From assembly GCF_032362555.1 (NCBI RefSeq), contig NC_083507.1:8125001-8189000 (forward strand): 64,000 bases of DNA. The letters are read 5' to 3'. Below are positions 45,905-57,738 of this stretch, one piece after another. Source of the stretch: Amyelois transitella. Taxonomy: Eukaryota > Arthropoda > Insecta > Lepidoptera > Pyralidae. A program made the position numbers and the translations under genes. The first letter of the stretch is position 1; the number at the start of each line of letters is the position of its first letter. Under the pieces are notes generated by a model. It was not told the origin of the DNA and did not search any database. It saw only the letters and a program-made list of their open reading frames with translations.

Positions 45905-47393
45905 GAACTTTTGACGCCATGCTTAGTTCAGTGGATATTTTTTTATATATTCCATATAGTATACTCAAATGACAAATATGTAACAAAGCACTAGTTAAAT
46001 TTGTACTCGGGTAAGTATTCCAACACATTTCGATTAATGCCAAAATTAAAAACCTTACTATAACAGAAAAATTACAAGACCAAAGTAAATATGGAAGACT
46101 ATGAAAATACCAAGAATAAAATTGATAATGTAGACTGCGGGCACAAACTATACCAATGAAATTTACCATAAACATGGGTAATATGAACAGCTGGGATAAA
46201 ATATCAAAGTTGATACTGTAGTGTGGTTCTTCATTGAAATCTAATGATTTTTTTGATACTGTTTTTTTTCCTGACTTTTGTGATGATTTTTGAAGCATTG
46301 CTTCAAAAGAACCCAAGAAATCTTCCTGTTCTTTGGTCAATTTCTCATCATTGTCTACAATTTTTTTGCCAGGTTTTCTCTTTGCATCTTTTATTTGCTT
46401 TGATTTTATCTTACTTTCTCTATTTTTAGCATCAATCTGGGGCTGAACTTGCTTCTGGACATATTTAAGTCTACAGTAGCTTTTAAAATATTGTACACAC
46501 ATTGGTAAAAATAAAATTAGCAACATAATGTGAATTCCAAGTAGAGTAAAGTGGAAACACTTGTTTTCAAAAAAGTCAATTTCTAGGAACCTATAATTTA
46601 CAGTCCATGTGTGATTGAAAACACGACCTATATCAAAACTGCCTTTCAAATAAGCCACCGGATTACCTATTAAGAATGGTAGACCCAAAATAAGTTGCAA
46701 TGATCCACATATAAAGAGTTGTTTGATTGTGTCTTTTAGACCTAAATTTACTAAATAAAAGAAGAACAAAGCTGGGGCATATAGAAGAATGTTCATTTTA
46801 ACTGCAACTCCCAAACTATAAAAAATGCTTCCCAAATTCCATTTCCCATCAATGAAGAAGTTAAGAGAAATATACAAAAATAAAACAGCAATGGGATCAT
46901 TAAACAAACGTAATACATAAATTGAATGCATTCTGTATGATGTTAAAATAGTTATAACAAGAACATATGGTGGCACTTTTCTAGTTTTGATATAAATTCT
47001 TAGTACAAAATAAAGCTGTAAAAGATAAATTACAATGAACATGTACTGAGCAAGTTTAATGTTCTCACCCTGATTAGTGAGAAAATAAAACAAAGAATAT
47101 ATGTAGACAAAACCTGCAGGATATACAAGAGGTCCAGTATCTCCACGAAGCTTGCTGTAATCAAATGTTCCATTCAGAAATCCTTCACATTCCTGCATAT
47201 AGGCTTTCCAGTCGATCTCTGTATATGGGACCCTTTCCACAATTAACACGTTTATAATAAGTTCTGTGATGATGATAAGAAAAGCGACAAAGGGTATTTG
47301 GGCCGGGTTAAGAATTAATCCTTTAGCATAGGACCATGTAAACATCTTCTTTATCTGATAGAATATATCTTGTACTTTAGTCCGATTGCCCAT
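45900..47393 (-). CDS. ALG3: Dol-P-Man alpha-1,3-mannosyltransferase ALG3 (Not56)
   Basis: A 497-aa multi-pass ER membrane protein that adds the first lumenal mannose, in alpha-1,3 linkage from dolichol-P-mannose, to Man5GlcNAc2-PP-dolichol. Family motifs seen: EIDWKAYMQECEGFLNGTFD near residue 60, then YSKLRGDTGPLVYPAGFVYI; later YVLRLFNDPIAVLF; GVAVKMNILLYAPAL; and NHTWTVNYRFL. About ten hydrophobic spans follow the 5' cytosolic segment. A charged Lys-rich loop of about 70 residues (about 315-385, with repeated KSKQ, KKIV and KKT) lies before the last membrane spans. The gene is one exon, from ATG at 47393 to TAA at 45902-45900, and is convergent with hyd. Length is slightly above the roughly 440-510 aa known for the family. 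Confidence 0.95.
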   Translation of the reverse strand: MGNRTKVQDIFYQIKKMFTWSYAKGLILNPAQIPFVAFLIIITELIINVLIVERVPYTEIDWKAYMQECEGFLNGTFDYSKLRGDTGPLVYPAGFVYIYSLFYFLTNQGENIKLAQYMFIVIYLLQLYFVLRIYIKTRKVPPYVLVITILTSYRMHSIYVLRLFNDPIAVLFLYISLNFFIDGKWNLGSIFYSLGVAVKMNILLYAPALFFFYLVNLGLKDTIKQLFICGSLQLILGLPFLIGNPVAYLKGSFDIGRVFNHTWTVNYRFLEIDFFENKCFHFTLLGIHIMLLILFLPMCVQYFKSYCRLKYVQKQVQPQIDAKNRESKIKSKQIKDAKRKPGKKIVDNDEKLTKEQEDFLGSFEAMLQKSSQKSGKKTVSKKSLDFNEEPHYSINFDILSQLFILPMFMVNFIGIVCARSLHYQFYSWYFHSLPYLLWSCNFSVIVRFLILALIEMCWNTYPSTNLTSALLHICHLSILYGIYKKISTELSMASKVQ

Positions 47394-49344
47394 TTTATTA
47401 TGAAAATTTTATTTCATAGGCGAAACTTTTCTTTGGACAGTTGATTATATTCTCTTGCTATATTTACTTTAAATCGTTTAATTTTTCAATTCTATTTTAG
47501 GATTAGGTCACATTACGAGCTCGAAGAATACCGGGCCCAGCTAAAACCAAAAATATAGTAATCAGCTGTTACAGTGACAATGACGTTAACTTTTTTTAAT
47601 TTAATGCCACCAAAGTGGCACATACAATTCTATGGCCTTGGATTCGGGTTATTCGATGTATGTACTATTTTACAAATAAGTTTATAATGTAGGTACTTCA
47701 ATATTATTTAAAATTCTTAACGGACTCCGGGACCCCAACCACATCAGTGGAGAGGCCAATCATAAGCTGAGAGGTAGACGATAATTTGATGCAATAGGAA
47801 TGATGACAAGGTCTTGAAATAATATTAATTTGTGAATAACATGATAGAATACACGTAATTAAATACGTTACGTGATTTTTTAGTTTTAATTTTCACGCCC
47901 TATATCTTTAATACTCATTCAAATCAAAGTACGATGGGTAGGTCCATTTAAAAAAAATCAATATGATTTAAAAATAACTCTGCCAGGAGTGAATAAACTA
48001 AAATATGGAATAACTTTTATTAAGGCATCATATCCATAAACGCAATAAGGTAGCTGCCATACAAATAAGATTCATAATGCGAACAAAATACTAACATCGT
48101 CACACTTGAGTAACGTTTTGTAAGAGGCGTTTTGGACGAGTCCAAATAATGTGTTATATTATAATACTTCGCATATCTGAGGTAGATTATTGTTTGTTGA
48201 TGCTATTATTTGACCAATGATATAGCTGTTGTGAAACTAAATTCACACGAATACAAAAATAATTTGTCATCATGACTATTGGCAAAGTCAAAAAAACTGT
48301 AATTAAATTTACTACCGCATCAAAAGTGCAAGTGTAGAAGAAGCGACAAAATAAACTTTAAAACCCTCAAGTTGGTGAAGCCCTTGTGGTTCTTGGTACT
48401 TAAGAATAGGATCACTTCTTTCCTTTCCCATGGATGTCGTAAAAGGCGATTAAGGGATGGGCTTATAAACTTTGTTTTCTTCTTTTAGGCGATGGGCTAG
48501 TAACCTGTCACCTAGTATATTTTTTGTTTTGTATTTTTTTAATATTGTTTCAATTTCATGATTAAGGCGTGGTCTGGTGAGATGTGTGTAGGTACCCTAA
48601 AGTTATTACTGGTCAGGCTGAAACTGTGGTCTGATTTACAGGTGCAGGTGCAGGTGCAGTCCAGGGCATGTTGGTAGTTAGTAGTACAAAACTGTCAGAT
48701 GGCTAATATTTCAGAGCTAAGATGACATAGACAGAGAACATATATAGGTATGTAAATTATATGGTAAGCACCGTTCTTGATTCCTAGCAATAACGATTGA
48801 ACAATTATTACTTACTTCCAACGTAAGTATAGTGTAGAAGTAGCTATTAATTTTTTTTCAATAAGTTCAGTCCATTTCAGCAGTACATCAATGAATGTAC
48901 CTACTTACTTACTTAATTCATCTAGTAAATTTGCTAAGAGAGTTTAGATACCTACTAGTGAATTTCAACCTTTATAATGACATTCGACATAGGAAAATTT
49001 GGTCATGAAAGCACATTCATTTAGCTAAACGTTATGATACTCATATCAGTGTGATTGTTTTCGCCTTTAATTTTTATGGTTTATTTAGTGAAGGGCTTTA
49101 TCGCAGTCGCGACCCTGCCCATTCATTCGTCCTCAGATAGCTATGTGTACATAAATCCCAAAGATTAAAATATTTAGTCACCATAACACGATTAACTGAA
49201 ATTAACAAACAACAATGACTTAACCATGAGTAACATCAATAGTGAATATGTTTTATGGTTATTGTATAGAATTTTTTTTGTTAGTTAAGGATTAAGTGGT
49301 GTATAGTCACTGATAATTACTTGTAGGACAGGGACTTTTTTTCG
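47394..49344. other. Intergenic region between ALG3 and the first TULIP gene
   Basis: Divergent upstream flanks of two genes. No coding exon seen. Contains a SINE-like piece (48391-48512), an (CAGGTG)n run near 48641-48657, and otherwise AT-rich DNA. Confidence 0.5.
48391..48512 (+). mobile_element. SINE-like repeat, 5' and middle part
   Basis: GGATGTCGTAAAAGGCGATT, AAGGGATGGGCTTATAAACT and TTAGGCGATGGGCTAGTAAC followed by CTGTCAC, as in 28695-28980, then it stops before the 3' third. Confidence 0.65.
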
Positions 49345-49350
49345 TATAAA
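49345..49350 (+). promoter_or_regulatory. TATA box of the first TULIP-like gene
   Basis: TATAAA in CGTATAAATATGCG, 53 bp upstream of the start codon at 49398. An initiator-like TCATTG (49375-49380) lies about 32 bp downstream, at the expected spacing. Confidence 0.6.
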
Positions 49351-49397
49351 TATGCGATTCAATCAGGATATAATTCATTGTTTTATAAAATCTTACG

Positions 49398-50036
49398 ATG
49401 AAGTGCTATATATTTTTTTTTGTGTTCTTCATTGTTTCATGGGGAAATGGAGGTAGGCCAGTTTGTAACTAAACCACTGTTTATTAAGTTCTGTTTCACT
49501 ATCTGTACCTTCTCATCGTCGTGGGTCCGTAAAACAAACAAACAATTTTTTCTCATACCTACAACTCAAACTCATTTCAACTATTTACATTTAACGCTTT
49601 TGTAGTATCTTCATTTTGGTCAATACATACATATCTACGTATATCACGTCTATATCATTTGCGGGATTTACATTCGATTAAGAATCTCAATGTTATAAGC
49701 CGTTTTCTTAGTCGCCTTTTACAAACCTGAGATTCTTTTCTAGGCGATGGGCGAGCAACCTATCACTATTTGAATCTGAATTCTATCATTAAGCCAAATA
49801 GCTGAACGTGGTAATTCAGTCTTTTTAAGCCTGTTGGCTCTGTCTACCCCGCAAGGGATATAGACGTGACCATTTTAATTTCGACACCACCGCAACGGCC
49901 TCGATGGTCCAGTGGTCGGCGCGTGAGACTGTGAAGTATGCTGTCCAAGTTCGAGCCCCAACAAAAACAAGATATTTTTTTATTAATTTTTTTTTACTAC
50001 GCTTTTATTAGCTTGGGTTGTATGTATGTATGTATG

Positions 50037-50067
<31 letters not shown>

Positions 50068-53000
50068 CGGAATCTTTGAGCTTAATTTTCACTGATTTCT
50101 AAACGTCTGATCAACTTGAAACTTTGCACACGTATCAAGGACCGATGACAATGCAATATTTTGATAAGAGTTTCTCATTATCCTTATTAAAACTGCCAGG
50201 ATTAATAAATTCATTTTTAGATCCTTCGTATGAGAGTAAGAGAGACAGAGATAGCACCATTGCCAGTAATCTCTATACAAGAAACCAAGAAGTTCTGACG
50301 TATAAGGAGTCCAAAAAGAGATGTAATATATTTCCATATAATGTTACTATTAACCTGAGGCTTTTTTATTTCATCGCATCGCTCCATTTAGAATTACCAT
50401 TAGAAACAATAGTAGAATTAGTAGAATATTTTAAAACAATAAAAAATATATAAGTAAAAAAACAAAAGTAATAAATGAAAATTGAACAACTAAATTTACA
50501 ATAATACAAGAATAAAGTTACTACCTACAGAACTTTGCGATATTTAATACGTATTTAACATATTAATGCAATTCTTGAATTAACATTAGGTATCTTTTGC
50601 CTATTTATAATAGCAACACTGTAATACTCGTTTAAGAAATGAGTGACATTTATTTATGTCAAATAAGTTTTGCAGTAAGTTTCGAATTCGATTAGAAAAC
50701 CTGTAAACTTTCTTTCTGTTTTTTTATACCGGTGCCTGTGTATTTACCTATTTGCACTTTGTTTTGTGCTGATAACTTGTCGTTATTTGTAGTTTGGAAT
50801 CTTCCGTTGAGTCGAGCTTTGTTCTTCCGGATATTCGTGTGATTTTGTCATCTGAGATTGGACTCTGACTGTGTTCACTGTGTTGTGCAGATATTTTTTA
50901 GATAGGACTCCTGTAAAAAGTACCTGATTATTTGAGATAGGAGTCCCAAGTTTGTGTTTGTTTTTGTGAAAGACAGTTTTACAACGAAAGTTCCACGATG
51001 TCTTCCGATAAACATTGTTGCGTTCCTGGTTGTAAAGGCAGTGGAGGTATGTTTGAAATATTTTTGTTCCTGTATCAATCTGCCTCTTAATCTTGTGGTT
51101 TGATTCCTGGCAAGGCCACAATCGAAAATTATTATGTTTGCTGGATAGTCAAAAATATTATTAACAGTGATTTATCACTATAAAATTCTTTTCAACTGGG
51201 TTTAACAATCATCATACATACATATAATCACGTCTATATCCCTTGCGGGGTAGACAGAGCCAACAGTCTTGTAAAGACTGATAAGCCACGTTCAGCTATT
51301 TGGATTTAAGATAGAATTGAGATTCAAATAGTGACAGGTTGCAAGCCCATCGCCTAAAAAAGAATCATCATTATGAGAATATTATGAGATTTAATCCAAT
51401 CAGGCCACATATAACTTTAAGAAAGTTAGTTGTGAAAACCTCCGGCGATGGGTGTATGGTTGCGAAAGTTTTTTCTAGTAAGATAGTTATACTAGAAGTG
51501 TTAACTTCCAAAAAATAATTGTATAAAAAAACTAAAAAACTACGCTTTTTATTGCTAATCGAACTAAAAAATAGAAAATAAATAATAGTTTAAAAAAACT
51601 AAAAAACTACGCTTTATTGCTAATCAAACTATTTTAATATTTACTACATCAGGCACCCCACGCTTTTTACTCTGATTTAAATTGTTTTGTTTATAAATTT
51701 AATTTTGTTATAATTTTAATCAGAGGTAATTGACTATAACTGATTGTTTGACTTACTACTACTGTTTTATAATTCCTTTGTCATTAATTTTTATTTTCTA
51801 TTTTTTAGTTTGATTAGCAATAAAGCGTAGTTTTTTAGTTTTTTTAATTGTTGTTTGAGTATTTTATTAAAAAAAACTGAAAATCAAAATATTACATATA
51901 ATAAAACGGCAAAAATATTTTGTCTGTACTTACATTTAATATTTTGACTGAAACGGATAGAGATTTTTTTTTACACATTTGTCTGTCTGTCTGTATCTGA
52001 CTGTATGATCAAGGTTCAACTCGAAATTTACGCGGACGAAATCGCGGGCAACAGCTAATCAATAAATAAAACAATTCTAGAATAGAGCAAAGAATAAGCT
52101 TTTAATTTAAATAATACCTATATACCCTTTGATTTAGCGTCGTTCGTAAAATTATATTTAAAAATATCTGACCCAGCTGGATGTTTCCTTCTGTTCCTAT
52201 TTCTTGATATTTATAAAAATAAAAACATATTTTTTTTTCAATCTCACATCTTTTTGTTGAGATGTAGGTACAAACTTAAGTAATATTACGAGTACTACTA
52301 GCATTTGCAAATGGATTTAGATGCAAATGTCTAAATAGATTTAGAAATTATTAAATAAAAACAATCACTATTCCTTAAAAGCTTAGATTTCGCTCTATGG
52401 CATAAAGCTTAGGTATCAATTGTATAAATATTGAATAAAATCTCGGGTGTATGCCTTCTTGAAAAAAACATTATCCAAATTTCAGTTGGAACCTTGGTTA
52501 TTGAAGTCGGTTGACTGAAAATTATTAATTAATTAATTATATTCAGGTGCGCAGGAGTTAGGAGCCGCAGCTCGAAACGACTTGAAAGAGAAGTTACTGG
52601 CATTCTTTGACATGTGGCTTAAGGGAGAGTCTCGAACTGCATTACCTCTGCCCCCTTTGGATGTTATTTCGATACCAAAACTAGAGGGAAGTTTCAAGGA
52701 AAGCGGAATCAAGTAAGTGGCTATTTTCATATAATGTTATATCGTTCTAGATGACGGTAATAGTCGTAACTAAATACTTACGCTTTGACCACCACGGCAC
52801 AACAAAGGGACGAGATGGACCTTTTTTAAAAATTACATTTCAAAAGACGATTTCAGGTAAGAATATAAAGGTATTTATAATAGGTATATCCTTTTAATAA
52901 ATAAGAATCTTTATCGTAATTTTTGCTGTCCAATCATTGCTCGCTTATCAAGCGGGTAGGAAGGTCAATCGATTCAGCACACCCGTGACCAACGGTTGAT

Positions 53001-56000
53001 CGATAGATCAATCACTCACATTGTTACATGTGAATGAGTTTGTTTTTTGTAGAACCACGACGTAAATTGAAAATCCGATCATTAATGCCCTAATTATACA
53101 TCTATCTATCTTAATCAGTTGAAGTTAAAATTTGTGAAGGTTTACCGCTATAACACATACATAATTTTATTCAAATTCTTACTCTAGGTAGGTACTATTG
53201 TTTCTTCATCACTGAAAGAGGCGTATTTTATGTATGTAACATACGTAAATCACGCCTTTTTCCCGAAGGGGAAGGTACAGGTCGCATGTTTCTGCTTTCC
53301 ACTTGCCACGATCCCTGCAAACTTCATGCAAGCTCTTCGGTTTCGGGCACTCTTGACCTGGCCTTTTTCTAGAACGTCTCCGATTTGATCGAGATGCACT
53401 CGTCTAGGCCTTCCCACTCCAACAGCCCCACTCACACTCCCTTTGTATATTATCTTAGTCAACCCGCTTTCATTCATCGCCTCGACATGACCAAAACATC
53501 TAAGCATTTCCTTTTCTATTCCTGTCACTATATCTTCTTTCACATCACAACACTCCCTTATCACGCTATTCCTTATTCTGTCACTCAATTTTACACCTGT
53601 CATACTCATAAGCGCTCTCATTTGCACCGCGCTTATTCTTCTTTTCTGCCACAACCAACTTTCACTCTCATATATTAGTGTTGTGTGTCTCATACATTAT
53701 CAACACGCCCTAACGCAATTATCAGTATATTTGGATCATTGTAATAATAGAACCTGTGTCAGTACATTGTTTTTGGGGCCCCGGTAAGGAATCCCGAAAA
53801 TCTTTCACCCATTTCTCTAAATTGCGTTATCTTGAACAGAGCTAAGAATTTAAAATTTTTGGGACATATTCTTGCTGAGGACCTTAAGGACAATGCCGAT
53901 GTTGAATGAGAGTGGAGAGAACTAGCGTTAAGGGGCAACATGTTGATCCGTAGATTTGCCCGTTGTAGCGAAGAAGTCAAAATAACGCTTTTTAAAGCTT
54001 TTTGCCAGGGTTTTTACGCGGGCGGTCTGTGGGTAGGTACATTGTACTTACTGAAAGATCGCTGGATGCTATTCGTATCCAGTATCTAGGTATAATAATT
54101 TTTTAGAATGCTGCTAAGACTCCCTCGATTCTGTAGTGCCTCTGAAATGTTTGCTCAGGCAAGAACGGATGGATTTAATGCCGTGATGCGTAGGGAAATG
54201 GCATCTTTGCTTTAGGCGATTAAGAGCGAGCCAACAGCATCCTGAAAACTGAAGCGGATAGACCGGAAGCACCAATAATGCCGATAGCAAATCTCTTAGT
54301 TTTCTGTATTAAGTACTAACAAAGTGGACCATGAAAACCGAATGAATAAATGAATTAATTAATAATAAATGAATTTGAAATTGAATTACTTTATAATTGC
54401 ATGTATATTGACAAATTATTGTGAAAAGGTAAACAAGTATCTTTCTAATCTAAGTTCGGGGAACATGTTTCTTTCATAAAATTGTATACTACCTATGTGT
54501 TATTTTTAGACTGTCCTATGCAACAAGTGATATGAAGCTGACTGGTTTAAATCAGTCCTATATCCAGGAGCTGGAAGCCACGGAGTCTGCCGACAAGCTG
54601 GCAGCGCGAGGGCGTCTGGTTGCTCCATCCCTCATGTTATATGCTGGTAAAGAACATGGCATAAAGGTCATGCCTTCGTTACGTAATACCTTTCCAAATC
54701 ATATTATTAACTAGCTGTGCCCGCGACTTTTTCCGCGTGGAATAGTTATTTTGGGCATCATTGAAGCCCTAAAGGATGAATATCTTTTCCCGTTTTTTTC
54801 ACATTTTCCATTATTTCTTCGCTCCTAATAGTTGCAGCGTGATGTTATATAGCCTGAGGCCTTCCTCGATAAATGGTGTATTCATCACAAAATAATTTTT
54901 CAATTCGAAACATAGTTCCTGAGATTAGCGCAACAAACAAACACACAAACTCTTCAGCTTTATAATATTAGTATAGATGTCGTGCCTATACGACAATCAA
55001 TCCATATTGGAATGTTCATATATTTGTTGTGTCAAGGTGGTATTTGAACACGTATGTAGTCTACGACCTATATGCTATGCCACTATGGTGTTGAATGTAT
55101 CATTTTCTTTGTATAAATAAATCATTGTTTTTTATTTACAGAAAAATACAAATTAGATGGAAGCGCTTATTTCTTTTATCCGATAAAAGGAGCGGGAGAA
55201 TTATGGTGAGTTATTTTCCCTACCTACTGGATAAATAGAAGATACTAAACATATTTTGACGACACTGTCTGACGCAGAACTTGTTAAGGTAATGTAGGTA
55301 TAGGTACCGACAGAGAGTGCGATAACAAAGATAATGTCTGCGGTTCTGAATTATGATAACAGTTTCTACCGGGCCCAACGACACAAATTTAGTTCAGATT
55401 ACTTAACTATCCTGTGTATCTAACTATAAAAGGCATAGGTATGACGCCAATGAGTTTCGTTTTTATGCATTGATGATTTAATTATTTTGTAGGGCGAACT
55501 TTCACGATTGCGTCCTCGCATTCGACATTCAACTTGGTACAAACGGAAAAAGGACATGGGTCCAGGAACTTCAGTTCGAAGCAAATCTAGGGAAAATTGC
55601 GGTGAGTGTATTTTAATGATGTTATGTATATTTCTCCTGCTACATTTATTCTGAATATGATCATATTTTTATTTTGTCACGCTCAGAGGTTATAAAAGGT
55701 ATGCTGTTTTTAAAAACCTACACGTGTGTCCCAGTATTTAATAGGTTCATACCATTTCATACTTTAATTACAAAGGGTATTATTTGTACCTACTTTTGTT
55801 TTTTTTTTGTTTGTTTGCGAATAAATTAAAAAACTATGCGACCGATTTTGACACATACCCCTAGCAATAGCTAAATTTAGAACACTAACTACACACTTTT
55901 TCAAAGGCAGCCAAATTTAGAAAACAATGCATTAATAATAAAACTTGTTGTTTCAGATCGAAATGTCCGGGACTTCATACCTGAACAAATACACTCTGAA

Positions 56001-56178
56001 TAGTAAAGCCCCAGGTTTGTTCGCCAAATATCGCAAGGACATGGAGGCAGCTATGACGGAGGCAGTTATACCTTTCCTTAACTATTATTTAACAGACATG
56101 TCTTTTCTACAGATTCTAGATCTAATTACTGATGCAACTAAAACGCAACCAGAAGTAATATTGATAAATTCTATTTAA
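49398..56178 (+). CDS. Secreted TULIP-fold protein (JHBP/takeout/group-7-allergen-like) 1
   Basis: Six phase-consistent exons: 49398-49452, 52547-52712, 54510-54646, 55142-55205, 55493-55601, 55957-56178; 250 aa. Exon 1 encodes a signal peptide (MKCYIFFFVFFIVSWGNG). The mature chain has the long-barrel lipid-binding layout: an N-terminal amphipathic helix, LPLPPLDVISIPKLEGSF, alternating strands (SYATSDMKLTGLNQSY, KYKLDGSAYFFYPIKGAGEL), and a C-terminal helix (LFAKYRKDMEAAMTEAVIPF). Length fits JHBP/takeout (about 240-250 aa). Mature Cys content is one (Cys147), so the N-terminal disulfide typical of takeout is absent; this leans toward the group-7-allergen-like branch. Ligand unknown. Intron 1 (3.1 kb) is filled with repeats and a THAP-like exon. 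Joining exon 1 to exon 2 is inferred from phase and the signal peptide. Confidence 0.8.
49700..49874 (+). mobile_element. SINE-like repeat, 5' part missing
   Basis: TCTAGGCGATGGGCGAGCAA, AAGCCAAATAGCTGAACGTG, GGCTCTGTCTACCCCGCAAG, GGATATAGACGTGACCATTT. In intron 1 of the first TULIP-like gene, directly followed by a tRNA-like SINE head. Confidence 0.7.
49897..49965 (+). mobile_element. tRNA-like SINE head
   Basis: GGCCTCGATGGTCCAGTGGT has a tRNA A-box-like core (TGGTCCAGTGG) and AGTTCGAGCCCCA (49948-49960) a B box. The 3' strand does not pair with the 5' GGCCTCG, so no acceptor stem forms; a SINE head or tRNA relic rather than a functional tRNA gene. Confidence 0.5.
50020..50066. repeat. (TATG)n microsatellite
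   Basis: About 11 uninterrupted copies of TATG, the same unit as the tails of the SINE-like and LINE copies. It follows ACTACGCTTTTATTAGC, a block also present in the inverted repeat at 51524-51847. Confidence 0.9.
50998..51046 (+). other. Orphan THAP-like first exon
   Basis: ATG at 50998 opens MSSDKHCCVPGCKGSG, with the THAP-type Cys-x(2-4)-Cys start, then a good donor GGAG|GTATGT. It resembles the [12 protein letters not shown] exon in element X. No later THAP exons are visible before 52546. It ends in phase 1, the phase needed by exon 2 of the surrounding TULIP-like gene. Confidence 0.45.
51215..51370 (-). mobile_element. SINE-like repeat, inverted
   Basis: Reads ATACATACATATAATCACGT, then CTATATCCCTTGCGGGGTAG, ACAGAGCCAACAGTCTTGTA, GTTCAGCTATTTGGATTTAA and AAGCCCATCGCCTAAAAAAG. 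Inverted copy of the 28695-28980 family. Confidence 0.75.
51524..51847. repeat. Inverted-repeat element with about 58-bp arms
   Basis: The left arm (51524-51581) and right arm (51789-51847) are near-perfect reverse complements built on ACTAAAAAACTACGCTTTAT and TGCTAATC(A/G)AACTA. A direct second copy of the left-arm core lies at 51591-51629. No ORF; a small foldback element in intron 1 of the first TULIP-like gene. Confidence 0.75.
51965..52064 (+). mobile_element. Helitron-like repeat, 3' end
   Basis: TTTGTCTGTCTGTCTGTATC, AAGGTTCAACTCGAAATTTA and GAAATCGCGGGCAACAGCTA: the 3' end of the type B series, terminus slightly degraded (CTAAT). Confidence 0.5.
53225..53700 (-). mobile_element. LINE 3' end, 5'-truncated copy
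   Basis: An open minus-strand frame (53693-53250, 147 aa) matches the other LINE copies: [87 protein letters not shown]. The segment before the final FPFGKKA is deleted relative to 40290-41124. In intron 2 of the first TULIP-like gene. Confidence 0.8.
53760..54235 (+). mobile_element. Second LINE lineage, decayed RT C-terminus
   Basis: Conceptual reading, with stops and a frameshift, gives FKFLGHILAEDLKDNADVE, ELALRGNMLIRRFARCSEEV, KITLFKAFCQGFYAGGLWV and SASEMFAQARTDGFNAVMRR: the YLGHI...RGNML.RRFA.C pattern of CR1/jockey-type LINEs. Clearly different from the (TATG)-tailed LINE next to it. Confidence 0.7.
54710..54973 (-). mobile_element. Lep1-type Helitron-like repeat, copy 3
   Basis: Minus-strand copy: begins ACTAGCTGTGCCCGCGACTT, contains TTCCTCGATAAATGGTG, ends TTATAATATTAGTA. 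Starts 64 bp after exon 3 of the first TULIP-like gene. Confidence 0.7.
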
Positions 56179-57711
56179 TTATCTGAATTCTCGGTCTTTG
56201 AAAAAATGTATCGATAACAGTTTTCTTTTTCTTGAAATGAAAATGAATACCTACATCAATGTTACCTTTAAAATATTAGTTTTCTTCAGTCTATTTATTT
56301 GTAATGGCAAGGCACGTGCATATGGTACGGAATCGTACGTGAAGTTGGCTGGTTTCATGCTTCATCGATTCTGTATGTTTAGAAATAACCTATAAATTTA
56401 AGTAATTTATTTCATAATGTTAATTTTTAATTTATTTTATAAAAGAAAATAATATGACCCGCTGGGAACATATTAAATCATGAAACAAACCTAACGATCT
56501 ATTATTTTTTCATAGTTATTATTCATGTTAGGTATCTTTAAAAAGAGTAGTACCTAACTCTATCGGCAGGTGATACGTGCATTAGGCTGTATTTTTATTT
56601 GTCATCACCTATTAGTATTTTACACACAGTACCAATACTTATATTAAAAGGGCATAAGAGTAAAATCTTACAAAAACTTCTTTCTAATATTTTTTACGAT
56701 ATGCACAATGTATTTAATTTTTTATGTAATTTTTGGGTACGAACTTTGACGGGGCTATATTCGCAAACGTTAATAAAGGCATATGACTTGTCTTCTCTTT
56801 CTATCTCTAAGGTTAACCAAAGAACTCATAGAGACAGTAGATACTTAGTTGTAGACCATAAAGGAGTTCAGTTGACTCGTTGCATAATTACTTCATTATG
56901 CAACGAGTACTTACTTAGTATACTCTAAGATTTGACCATTATTTATTCGTCAATTTATGCCTCACCGTTCGTAACTCCTCGTAAATTTAAGGTAGCTTTT
57001 GAGTAGGTACCATTGGATTTTATTACCCTTCCCTTCAACAGTCCGTTACCGAAACACGTTAGTTACAATATGTAGTTATATTAAGTCAGATTTGCGTGTG
57101 AATATCTAATACATATATTTAATTTTATGGCCGAGACTAACAACCAGATAATATTTACACGCGCCAGATAAAAATTTAGTAGTATTCAATAGTTTTAAAT
57201 TTCATAATTTTTCTTGAAAATGTACCAGCACAACATATCGAAACTGAAAACAAAAACAATATAGCTTTTAACAATACACATATTTCTTTCAGCATTTAGT
57301 GTAGGTAGATATTTATATGGTATCTGGTATTGTATATACCTAATGGTAATGAATATCACCCCCATGTTATTACTTTATTTAATGTTTTATACATTAGCCG
57401 AACTAAAGGTTAGTAAAAATGTCCAAAAAAATAACCAATAAAGTCATCCTTTTAAAACAAAGTTTGAGGCCTGCAGAACAGAAGCGACAATTACGACAGT
57501 GACATAAGACTCGTGCAGTGTGCCGTTTTGGAATTAAGGCGCATTTTTAGTGCGTCGTCTTCAGCGACAGTGGGCAACTTTTTCGTCGGTCGTTGGTCGC
57601 CCGTATGCTGGGCACATAATTTGGCGACAGAGGTCGTTACGAAGTCAGCGGCATGCTGCACGGCCCTAAGAAACTATAAAAAGATGATAGGTACATCAAA
57701 TTAAGATTTTG
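56179..57711. other. Gap between the convergent TULIP-like genes
   Basis: Holds the 3'UTR of the first gene; no canonical AATAAA is close to its stop (an ATTAAA lies near 56471). A GC-richer patch at about 57480-57670 has no homologous protein in any frame that I recognise. No third gene seen. Confidence 0.45.
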
Positions 57712-57717
57712 TTTATT
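57712..57717 (-). terminator. Poly(A) signal of the second TULIP-like gene
   Basis: TTTATT on the + strand gives AATAAA on the coding strand, about 22 nt after the stop at 57739. Confidence 0.55.
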
Positions 57718-57738
57718 TTAGTGTTTTTAACTTTGTTT

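Noticed and set aside
49897-49965. Functional tRNA gene
   Set aside because: A- and B-box-like blocks are present but no acceptor stem can form; treated as a SINE head.
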